This document shows positions 54,801 through 64,000 of a DNA stretch of 64,000 bases, one piece after another. Source of the stretch: Isoetes taiwanensis (lineage: Eukaryota; Streptophyta; Lycopodiopsida; Isoetales; Isoetaceae); the NCBI GenBank assembly GCA_021234155.1, contig JAJEKV010000002.1, positions 23,884,942-23,948,941 of the forward strand, in the 5' to 3' direction. Made by a program: the position numbers and the translations under genes. Below the pieces are notes generated by a model, which was not told the origin of the DNA, did not search any database, and worked only from the letters and a program-made list of their open reading frames with translations. The stretch's first letter is position 1; each line of letters begins with the position of its first letter.

Positions 54801-57252
54801 GAACAAGGGGAAGAGGAACCTGATATATACAATCGGTGGATAAATGAACTTGTCAAGCTTGATTATGACAAATGCATGATAATTAGCCTGAATTTCGCGG
54901 TTCAAACAAATCTGGGATGCATAAAGAACAAAGACATACATTCCTTCATAACATTCAAGGAGATGAATCTCTGCAACAAGGCTTTGTCCTCTGTTTCTTA
55001 CCTGGGCTTTAGTGGTTGGTTTAAACTCTTCCAAAGCATGAAAAAGGTAAATCTTGAATTTGCTAAATGCAAGAACATCATTGCTACGATATATGGTGAT
55101 ATGAACAGCATCATGTGCAAAAGAACTTTTATGGAGGATGAAGCAGCATTAATGTGTGTATCAGGCATCTCTGCTTTGGAAACAGCCAATGATATTGTTG
55201 CAATCTTTGAAAAGGATGAAGAACCTATTTCCAATATCAGTACCAATGATGTAGGGGAGAACAATGATTGTTTATTTTCAGATTGGGATCTTACTGAGGA
55301 AGATTTAGCAGGGGTCAATTACAAAAAGGAAAAAATGCCAATAAATATAGAAGCATCGAAGAAAGAGCAGTTCTCAGAGGAGAATGTTCAGAATTAACTT
55401 TATCCAACTCAACATGCTTTCCAGTCATTATTGAGCAGACTGTTGAAAGTTATGCAGCAGTACATGACCATGCAATATGGTTAAGCTAAGATTTTGGGGC
55501 ATTAGCCCCCATAGATTTGGACACGTGGATTGCACTTGCAGGGATATCCAATGAAGACATCAAGCAAGCAAAGGTTGCGGCTAATAAATTGGATAAAACT
55601 TTTTCCACAATGGAGCCTGACCTAAATTTCAAAGTGGATTTCTTTGGGCTCAATTGTATCAAGGATGCCCTTGTCGTGATCAGTCAAAAAGGCCATATGG
55701 CCTTCACCAAGATAGTAAGAGATGACTATTATCTCAAACAAGTATGGAGGGCACATTGTCCATATTTTAGATGCAAGTGTGAGAAAGAGAAGTTCAGCTT
55801 CAAAAAGAATAATGATGACAAATGTAAATGCACCATTGTTTGGTTTGATCAATGGATATGGTTCTTAATGAATCATATGGAAATATTATAACCAGGCTCT
55901 ACTCCTATGCTGAAAATGGTTATAATGACCAAACTCCTGAACAAGATTATGAGACATGTTGTATTAGCCTTCATTTCATATCTGGAGATTAGGAAAACTC
56001 TATTTAGTATGACAATGGCTTTGGCAGAAAACTCTGAAGCTAATCTGAAGGAAGCATTTAGCAATAACAAAATGGCAGGAGAAAATGATTAAACCTGTGT
56101 CCTTTCTGATGGAAAATATTGCTGCAGATCAAGAAACAGTCTTATGATAAACCTTATGTGAGCAGCTTCACTAGCAAGCCCAAGCAAAAGACTACTGTCA
56201 CTCCCAGGTTGCCATCTAGTATTACAAGTGATCCAAATGCCACCATGGAAAATGCTATGCAATCTTATAGTACTACTGCTGGTAGGATGGAGGAAAATAT
56301 CATTTCCTTGGAAGACAATACGCCAATGAAAGTGGACTATGTAGAAGACTCAATATAATAACTTCTTGACTAGAAGTTTAATGTTGTTAGTACCATAAAA
56401 GAACAATTAGCCTGATCCTTAAGGACATGCAGTTCTTGAAAAATTCCAAAAATTTGACAATACTTTTGTCTTGTGCCATTTGGCTTTGGTTCAATGAACC
56501 TTACAATTAGTACAAGTTGCTTATACTGTTGGAAAAATATTTGATCAAATTGCTAACTCTACATATTTTTGTAGGAGAAAACCATGAAGACCAGGATTGT
56601 TACGAAAGCTATCAACAAAAAGAAACATATGACAAGCAAAGAAAAGGACAAAGAAAACCGGATAGTACATATGACATTTCTATCCAAGGCTCTGGATGGC
56701 TTTGATATTAGGCAAATCTTTCATGATGTAATGTTTGAAATATTTCAGGATAGAGGATCAGACATTGTGAAAAAAACAACCTTTGCTTGGAGGTATATCA
56801 ATCAAATTAGGGATAAGGTTTACAAACCCTACTTTATTTTTGCGGAGGAAGGAGCCAAAAAATGCCCCTGCAAAAACCCTAATCTGGCAAGGTTCATAGA
56901 TCAGGAAATCGGCCATATGAGAACCACTAATTTGGAGATCGTTCATTCTGCTAAACTCAGAAAAGCAATGGGTTATGGCTTGAATCATATACCAGACAAT
57001 GCACTTAGCATTCAGGAGTTTATGTCAGAATTTGAAAAATTATGTATGCAATTCTTTATGGTGCATAAGTATGACTTGCTGGATATTACAGAAGAGGACA
57101 AGGTGAACATATGCAACTTGCTACAAAAGGTGGCTCATACAGAGATTGTGGAACTAAAAAACAAGTTACCACTCAAAAGATTCTTATGGAAGGATCTAGA
57201 GGTACAGAAAAATATAGAATGGTTAAATAAAAGCATGTTTGTAGCAGGTTAA
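54801..57252 (+). CDS. Unknown multi-exon gene or retroelement ORF
   Basis: Candidate exons: 54801-55397 (after GCTATAG; EEEPDIYNRWINELVKLDYD, SSVSYLGFSGWFKLFQSMKK), about 55499-55891 (LDTWIALAGISNEDIKQAKV, QKGHMAFTKIVRDDYY, CPYFRCKCEKEKF), 56130-56358 (Ser/Thr-rich) and 56575-57252 (222 residues). The last has KDKENRIVHMTFLSKALDGFD, a CPCKNPNLARF motif, then GHMRTTNLEIVHSAKLRKAM and GYGLNHIPDNALS. The CxC...GH.xT.(N/D)L..(V/I).....LR....G order recalls the segment N-terminal to RT in some retroelement proteins, but no RT follows and I do not assign it. Frames are open for long stretches, so it may be recent. Exon limits are approximate; 55892-56092 is out of frame. Confidence 0.4.
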
Positions 57253-57832
57253 GACAAAGCAGCCAACAATGCAGTATTTATTTGCCCTTGGCATATTGTC
57301 CAGAAGGCAAAACTGAGGCCTGAAAGTGCTGATTTCCACAAAGATAAAGCATCCCCTGACAAGCATGTGGAACACACCAATATTGCCACGAGGAATTAAA
57401 CCATGGCCTCTGATCCCAAATGTTATACCCTAAATCTACAAGGGTAATCAACACACCAAAAGGGGGATCCTTTATGGAAATTGTACCCACTAGGCCCAAG
57501 CTTTCCAAGGCTTCATCTCATACCCTACACACCATACCAGTTAAAAGTATGATGTTTTCTTGCATGCAAACGCTTGATGAATTGTCACAATCTTGACATC
57601 AGCCAAATTGCCCACATTTTGATAGGAAGTTTAAATGTTGGGAGTCAAGATCTAGCCCAAGTTAGGTACTTCCGTTTTGCACTTAGACAGTATAAACCCA
57701 CTTCCATCTATCACAAAATAATAAAATTTCACTCTGTGCATAGCACAAGTCTCTTACTCCAACAAGTGCTTAATACATGATTCGCACTATTGGATATTGT
57801 TTTACAGATTTTTTGGATTAGGGCTCTATAGA
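57253..57832. other. No gene seen
   Basis: Moderately AT-rich; no recognisable coding or RNA feature. Confidence 0.4.
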
Positions 57833-57865
57833 TTGGTTTGGTTTGGTTTGGTTTGGTTTGGTTTG
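57833..57865 (+). repeat. (TTGGT)n microsatellite
   Basis: Six perfect pentanucleotide units. Confidence 0.9.
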
Positions 57866-59227
57866 CTTTAGAGAGTTCATCATGAAAAAAAGGGCATTCA
57901 ATAAGGTGGGATTCGGTGTGAGGATGGTCAGGCTAAAGCTTCTAAGGAATCATCGCTCGCACAAGATGTACCCCGTCCATAAGTGATCGACCTAGTGCAC
58001 GGCTCCATGGTCAGGAGAAAGATAATTCGAGCAGGTCTTGTACATTTACCTGCTAAAGCTTGGAGGACCACCGAAGTGTTCTAGATCTGCAAGTTCAATG
58101 TTTCATGCCTAAACTTTGTGACAAGATACAAACTATTCACTTTGGGGGAGGGATGGTGACCACATCTATGACTGTGTCTATTGTGAGAATGACACAATTG
58201 TTACAGTTAATACAAGCCTTGGTTCCAGGCTCTGATGGCCAATATGTGGAAACAAGTGATGCTTCAATGCAAACATTAAAGTCAGAGTTATAGCCACAAA
58301 AGCAACATTGTGCTGAGGCAGGAGTGCTGACATTGGAGTTGAGATGGGAGTACAGACAACTCCACAATCCACAGTGGACTAGGAGCTACGGCGTCAAACC
58401 AGCGACCAGATGCAAGTTGCCTCGATACCTGCTGCTCCCAGAACCCTAAACATGTGTATCATAGGGGTTGCAAAGGCCGAGCTTGATGCTCGTTCAGATG
58501 CATGTGAAGTTTGGTGGAATTGACTCTGCTATTAAGGTCGGGGCAATAAGACCTGATGGTCCTCGACATCTTTTGATCAGTTTCAAGATGCTCTCAGCCG
58601 CTTATATGTTCTTCAGCATGACAACTATCTCAGAAGGACTAGTCTCCTCTTCAACTGTGTAACTAGGAGCTCTGCAAGTGAGAGCAGCCCATTTGCAAGA
58701 GAAATAGGTAGTGTATACGGGAAGCATCGCAATCATTCTAGAGCAATGGCCTTTCCATGCTTGAATTGGCTATGTCTAAATAATTTAAGTAGCATAGAAT
58801 TACCATTAGCATTATCTTTTTCTTTATACTTTATTAGCTTCTATGCCTCTTTTTTTGTTGTTTGGGTCATCCCATAGCCAATTTGATCTCCATAGATGCT
58901 AACAACTCTATCTATCTATATCCATCCATCCTTGTAAAGAAATCCACAATAACTAAGTGCACACGCGTTATTTTGATCATATTCTTAAAGCATCGATGTT
59001 GGTCGAAAGCAAAGCCGAAATGGTAGCCAATCAAAGTTTCTAGCCCTGATAGAGGACGTTGCTACTACACGGTCGAACTCCACCCTAACAACCCCTAACC
59101 CAAACATGATTAACACAGCTCCACAAGCCCCTCGTACTAACCCCAAATATGATTAACACGCTCCATAAACCCTCTTATCCCTAACGCCAATGGACGGCAG
59201 GCAAGCCCTCTTATTACGCATGACTAA
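57866..59227. other. No gene seen
   Basis: Short open segments near 58060-58290 and 58460-58660 look partly protein-like but have no recognisable domain. Duplicated words (CATGATTAACACAGCTCCA near 59104, ATGATTAACACGCTCCATAA near 59149) lie just left of the MITE. Confidence 0.35.
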
Positions 59228-59602
59228 GGGTCCGGTCACATGATGATGCCGTCAACACGGATTTTTCCCTGTTGCCATTAACGATTTCTTTTGCTCGGGG
59301 TCACATGATCCTATCAGACTCAGACTCAGGATTCCACGTTTCAAAGGAGGAGTGGAAGCAAGAAAATTTTGCGCCGCTGTTTATGATTCGATAGAGGATT
59401 GCTGCCAAATGCTATAAAAGCATCCACATGGCCTCATCTCTGAAATCCCTGTTGACGGCAATGCATCCAACCGATGCAGGAGCCCGCTGAACGGATTGCT
59501 ATCAACAAGGTTTCTTCCCTGTCAAAATTTAGCATGTGACCTCTTCTAATTCTATCAATGACAGGATCCCAACCCTATTGACTGCATCATGTGACCGGAC
59601 CC
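59228..59602. mobile_element. PIF/Harbinger-type MITE, 375 bp
   Basis: Terminal inverted repeat GGGTCCGGTCACATGATG is perfect over 18 bp at both ends and continues imperfectly toward GTCAA. It is flanked by TAA on both sides (59225-59227, 59603-59605), the 3-bp target duplication typical of PIF/Harbinger. No coding capacity. It lies about 700 bp right of the duplicated words above and 430 bp from the 3' end of the membrane-protein gene. Confidence 0.85.
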
Positions 59603-60027
59603 TAACACAGCTCCACAAACCTCCACAAACCAACATTGGCCATCCAAACAGCCCTCAACTCAAACGCAATCTCGGCCGTCCAAACCATCGACTATCCACC
59701 CCACCGTTTGAAGAGCTTTGGAGCAATTTGAAGGGAGTTGAGCGAGTTCAGATTTAAGTCTAATCAGAGGCCAAATTAAGCAGTTTAGAGCGATTTGAGC
59801 CTAATCTTAGCATATCTAGAGTAAAGGGCAGCCGAATCGAGACACTCTTTGTTGTGATTTTCTGATTTTGGGCGCAAGCGTGATACTAAGATCTACAACC
59901 CCAGAAAAAACTCTTCCTTGGCGCAAAGAAAATCGCTCGGACAGATCATTAAACTCATAACCTGTTGTAAGTCTAAAAATGGTCTTTTGGCGGAATTTTG
60001 TTGCTCACTCCTTTAAAACTTGGGAAG

Positions 60028-60308
60028 TTAGAACAGCAAGGACGATTCTCCGTCGGAACCCACAGGTCCAAACTGATCGATGGGCTTAAGGCCACAACTA
60101 TTATCAGGCCCTTCCTCCTCAGATTCGGATTCCGAGTCAGTCAAGTAATCCGTCACAAACCCAGCACTCTGCCCTCGTTTTGAATCCTTCTTCACAGTTG
60201 CTGCAATCCTTGATTGCTCCTCTTCTGTGAAATCTTCAATAGTTGAAAGTGCCTTCAATCCAGTTGGGTCCCTTGCCTCAGGGAAACTGACCTTTCGTTC
60301 AATTTTAC
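60028..60308 (-). CDS. Membrane-protein gene: terminal exon
   Basis: The last exon encodes KIERKVSFPEARDPTGLKAL, then EDFTEEEQSRIAATVKK and an acidic SDSESESEEE-like stretch, and ends at a TAA after SSLLF. Two in-phase acceptors are possible (CAG or AGAG near 60309-60313), which would differ by a few residues. Confidence 0.7.
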
Positions 60309-63300
60309 CTCTCTCTGTTCATCATAAGAAGAGTTGTACTAAAAGTGTTATTCATTAGCTAAAACATCCACGCAAGATGAAAAAGTATGACCTGTTGTAG
60401 ATGCCTGCATACTTGTAGACATTCCTCTTATCATTGGTGTGATTGGAATTTTGTCAAACTCATTTTGAGCTCCTAAAAACGATTTGCTCCAATGAGATGG
60501 TCCAGGAGTGCTTCCAATGCCTTCATAAGCTGTGAGAAATGAAGAAAAAGTAAGCAGAATAGAGTGGTTATATTCAAAGCTTATCAAATGCTTACTTATA
60601 TGAGGCAAAGGGACTTCCAAAGGTGCACTCTTCGGACTTGATCTTGATTGTGAGTTATTGTCATGCATGCCTGTCAATTTATAAATAATGCAGGAAAGTA
60701 ATGCAACAAAGAGTACAAGTGATGCACAGACATATCCCATCACAAGAATAATGTCGTGATCACTCCACTGAAATGCATTTTGAGGTGGAAGAGCAAGCTT
60801 CATGGATGTTGAAAAAGATGAAAACATATTTGCAAGAGTTGTTGCATTAGGAAGCTTGACGCAACTCTCGTTATAGGAGAGTGTCCACCCAGGGAGGCAA
60901 TAAGAGCAACTGATGCCTCCATATCCTTTCACAAGTAAATTAATATCAGCACAAAGAGACTCTTATCATAGTTTGAAAATGACCTTTACCTTCAAAACAG
61001 CTGCACTGTCCTGTTGTGTCCATGCACATGCCATGTCCAGAACATGGTGCACCTGGTGTTTTCCCAGCTGGACAGGGAGAAGAAACGTATGGACAATCTT
61101 GAAGACAGCAGGAAGCAGCACCTGTAGAAGCACTTTCCCCTTTGCTTGTACAACGTTCACCTTGCTCGCAAATTCCATTGCCACAAATGCCAGACCTTTT
61201 CACATTAAGCAGTGACAAAATAGTCACATTGTAGATAATCTGCAGGAGCACTAAATGCCTTTATGCCAAAGCCAACAGTCAACAAAACCAAATGCATAAG
61301 TAATCTTTTCAAGAAACCTTAGCAACATCAGGCGGGCTTGTGAGAAGAGTTCCAGGTCCCAACACAACAGCAACATCTGAACGCTGGATGTAGATATCTC
61401 GCTGCGGAAGTAAAAGGACAGTGTGGCGTCAAGAAACAAAGAAGTTGTGTTTAGGAAATAAAAGGACTAGAATGCCCTGAAATGCTGATTCATCATTCTG
61501 ATGAGAAATCAAGACCCATCATGGTATTATGCACTAGATGCAAAAGGTGCATGCAAGAATTGCAAGAGGGTTAAGAGAAATTTAGCTAATCTGGCATAAT
61601 TGTTGGCATAACCAGATATTTGTACCAGATCTTACACTAGTTGGAATCACTGTAACGTTCATTTCCACATGGCCAATAAAGACCGGTTGTTCCAGACAAG
61701 GTGAGATTTCCAAGGACATGAGATCACACGTCTCTCCGTTCATGCTATGCACTTGAATGCCAGCTACAAAGATAGAATTTTCACCCAACTTCAGCTTAGA
61801 AGCAACCTGTTGAATCGGATAAGCACCTTCAATAAAAAGCTATTCATTTAGCACCATTATAAATTCAAGACCAAGTATTATATTCATCAAAATTTATCTT
61901 ACGTCAGGAATCATATTGAACAGGTATGCAACAAGGGCAATGACATTTGTAGAGTGGCAAAAAGTCTAATCTCCAATTGTATACTAGCAATGTAACCTGG
62001 TCTGAATGCAATTTATATTGGAAGGAGGAGATGACTGCCAAAAATAAACGACATATTTTCAGGTATTAAAGGTTTTCTCTATTAGAAAACAACAAAAGAC
62101 CATTCTGCTCAGGAACACAACTAGAACGAGGGATACTCCATATGTTGCTCAAGTCTTGCAGCAAAAAAAAGCCCCGCCAACCTCCACATGTAATTCTTAT
62201 GAGTGGAAAGCAGCATGCCAAGGCAAGAATTTTGGATTGGGTGACATAAATGCAAGTCATAGACGAGATCAAACTATTATAAACAAGGTGACTATGGAGT
62301 TTTCCATTTTAGAACTTGCAGTCAGCATCTAAACTGGCACATACATAGACACCTGAGAAAACAAAGCCTACCATGTTTGCGCTTTATTCAATACAACTTC
62401 TATCATAAAATGCAGAGAACGCAGCAAGACTTGCAAAAGTGGAGGGAAGCAACAAACAAACGATAAAGAAATTTCTTACTGGTCGGCTTCAAGATGGGTA
62501 TTATTGCTATCTATGCCCTCTTTGGAAGAGTTTTTTCCAAAGGTTTGGCTCCTTTGGCTCAGATAATGATGTTGATACAATGCCTGCAGGAAAGCTCATC
62601 CAGTTTGTCTGGCTAAAAAAGTTTTGGAATCCTGCTAAAGGTTGGACATGAGATAAAAGAGGATGAGATAAACAAAGAACCAGACTTTCTTATCCACGTC
62701 TAGTTAATTGGGATGAGGCAAGTTTATAAAGACCAGCTTGAAAGCTCTACTTCCAGTGTTCCACAGAGTACAGTGGTACCACCAGAGGACATTCTTGGCC
62801 TCACGTGGGCAAGAATGCCTTGGACAAGCTCATGTGGTTATATAATTGATGTGTTACTTTATTTATCATTCAGTGTATCGACTGAATGTAACTCCAAGTC
62901 ATAATTAAAGGTTGCTTTAAAAGCCTGTTAGGGCATAGCTTGGAACAAGGACCTTGTCCTTCATGACATGGAGGGCAGATATGATGCAGAACCACAAGGT
63001 GAAGAACATAACTGAGGAGCAAACAAAGATGACTACAAAACGGCTACAAGAGCATTGGGAAACAGAATGGGGAAGTGCAGCAAGAAGATTTATTAATATC
63101 GTGGGTTTAATTTGCATCTTTATTATTACGCACCAATTCGGCAATAAAGAGGAATAGAGAGATGTTATTGGAGACTTACATGGTCCATTGAGGAAAGGAG
63201 GAACCATGTGAATGCATTCAAAGATTCCAAATCTGTTGAATAGTTTGTAACGTTTAGATGCAATGTCATATTTGTTGCACAACTTGTACCATCTCCATTG

Positions 63301-63393
63301 CATACATGGCAATCATCAAGCATGCCACTCTCACAACATATTCCTTTTTCATCTCGAATTGTAGCACAACATTTACCCCGTGAATCAATTGAC
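60028..63393 (-). CDS. EGF-like cysteine-rich type I membrane protein (3' part of gene)
   Basis: Exons deduced from GT-AG sites and phase: 63180-63393, about 61908-61971, 61636-61806, 61318-61401, 60990-61239, 60596-60925, 60392-60529 and 60028-60308; in total about 510 residues. In order: a cysteine-rich segment (GKCCATIRDEKGICC; LDDCHVCNGDGTSC), an Asn-glycosylation-rich region (NMTLHLNVTNYST), a beta-rich module (VASKLKLGENSIFVAGIQV; LEISPCLEQPVF), ICGNGICEQGERC, an EGF-like motif (CSGHGMCM, GQCSCFEGYGGISC) across an exon junction, one membrane helix (IILVMGYVCASLVLFVALL) and a cytoplasmic tail with an acidic end (SESESEEEGP). This suggests a surface protein with a large extracellular part. 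The ligand is unknown. The N-terminus and signal peptide lie beyond the right edge or in exons I cannot see; an exon may be missed between 61971 and 63180. Confidence 0.75.
60596..60925 (-). CDS. Membrane-protein gene: EGF end and transmembrane exon
   Basis: Acceptor GTGAAAG at 60926-60932. It encodes the end of the EGF-like motif (YGGISCSYCLPGWTL), a short stem with NATT, the transmembrane helix (about 60670-60750) and the start of the tail. Donor GTAAGC follows TCATATAA. Confidence 0.75.
60990..61239 (-). CDS. Membrane-protein gene: EGF/cysteine-rich exon
   Basis: Acceptor CTGCAG at 61240-61245 and donor GTAAAGGTC at 60981-60989. The exon encodes IIYNVTILSLLNVKRSGICG, then 13 further cysteines including CCLQDCPY and CSGHGMCM, ending at CSCFE|G. 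The last EGF cysteine comes from the next exon. Confidence 0.75.
61807..63179 (-). other. Introns of the membrane-protein gene
   Basis: Apart from the small exon at about 61908-61971 (NVIALVAYLFNMIPD), no other exon is clear. Short plus-strand open frames near 62439 and 62713 are not supported. Confidence 0.4.
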
Positions 63394-64000
63394 CTGTAGA
63401 AGGAACACGACCATCTCAGTGGGAAAATAACATAAATATATCAAAATCAGTAGCACAGGATATCCATTGCACTTTCTTTTGTATAAGGGTCAATGAGCCC
63501 CTTCGAGAAAAGTGAACCTTCCTAGGGAGCATGTAATTTTGCGTTGGTGCATAAGAAAAGTTCCCACTTAGAAAGACATTCAAAAGAAAGGAGTTGACAT
63601 TTTTGTCAGGGTGATGTTAAGTAGAAGGACAATTGCTTGTTAGAAACCTAATCTTTTAGATGCCCTACATGTCCTGCTTTGTATAAAATGCAAAATCCGT
63701 TTCTCTGCTATATGGTGATAGGCAGAGACACATGAAACAATAAGTACAAAAATTGCTGTGCTTATATGTGACTCCGAACTTGGCAATATCATACTTTTAT
63801 CCTTGTTTAAACAATGCCACGAATGCGCCTCATATCCAGTTACTCTGGCAAATACGAGTTGGTTCTTGCAAGTATTCACAACAAGCAAGCTGCCTATTGG
63901 GCGTTGAAGCTGGGTTTGCCTCTGTCAAAAGAAGGTTTATTGACAACTATCTCCATTCTCAATCTGGCATTTGACCTTTGAAATATATGCTTGTTGTATA
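63394..64000 (-). other. Probable upstream intron, window edge
   Basis: The acceptor CTACAG adjoins the exon at 63393, so this stretch should be intron of the same gene. I see no further exon before the window ends. Confidence 0.4.

Overview
This is nuclear DNA of a land plant. The evidence is AT-rich sequence with GT-AG introns, plant L1-type LINEs with the C-terminal zf-RVT region, Ty1-copia and Ty3-gypsy remnants primed by tRNA-iMet, Helitron 3' ends, a decayed PPR gene and a cysteine-rich single-pass membrane protein split into many short exons. The gene density and the mix of elements suggest a large non-flowering plant genome such as a fern, but that is inference; no marker in the window fixes the species.

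Layout. 1-1.8 kb: tandem repeats, then a RING-H2 / Ser-Pro-rich / AT-hook-like gene. 2-7.6 kb: possible exon fragments and a clean 5'-truncated LINE (3790-5723) with a 14-bp target-site duplication. 8.47-8.50 kb: a Helitron 3' terminus just upstream of a broken FCP1/NIF-type HAD phosphatase gene (8632-9540). 9.98-13.05 kb, minus strand: a four-exon DDE-transposase-like gene with one frameshift and one nonsense codon. 13.4-14.7 kb: a LINE endonuclease remnant. 17.7-20.3 kb: a decayed copia element. 21.4-25.5 kb: SINE-like units, twin hairpins, an LTR-like sequence on the minus strand and a gypsy RT/RNase H remnant on the plus strand.

The best-resolved locus is 25.7-32.8 kb. A short gag-only (TR-GAG-like) LTR retrotransposon sits there as an LTR-gag-LTR-gag-LTR-gag-LTR array with an exact 2003-bp period, bordered only at its outer ends by the 5-bp duplication GTTAG. 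The uninterrupted version of the target, inverted, lies at 53.2-54.7 kb, so the window holds both the filled and the empty site.

33-45 kb: MITEs, hairpins, an 81-bp and a 166-bp tandem array, a duplicated unknown gene on the minus strand (36.8-38.0 kb), a PPR pseudogene and a LINE 3' end. 45-52 kb is mostly empty of genes apart from a long near-perfect foldback at 47.5 kb that could be a small-RNA precursor. 52.1 kb: a second Helitron terminus of the same family. 52.9-57.3 kb: an unknown multi-exon gene or retroelement ORF. 59.2-59.6 kb: a PIF/Harbinger-type MITE. 60.0-63.4 kb and probably beyond the right edge: an EGF-like type I membrane protein on the minus strand, which is the most convincing ordinary host gene here.

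Most of the sequence is transposon-derived. Clear functional cooperation between host genes is not visible.
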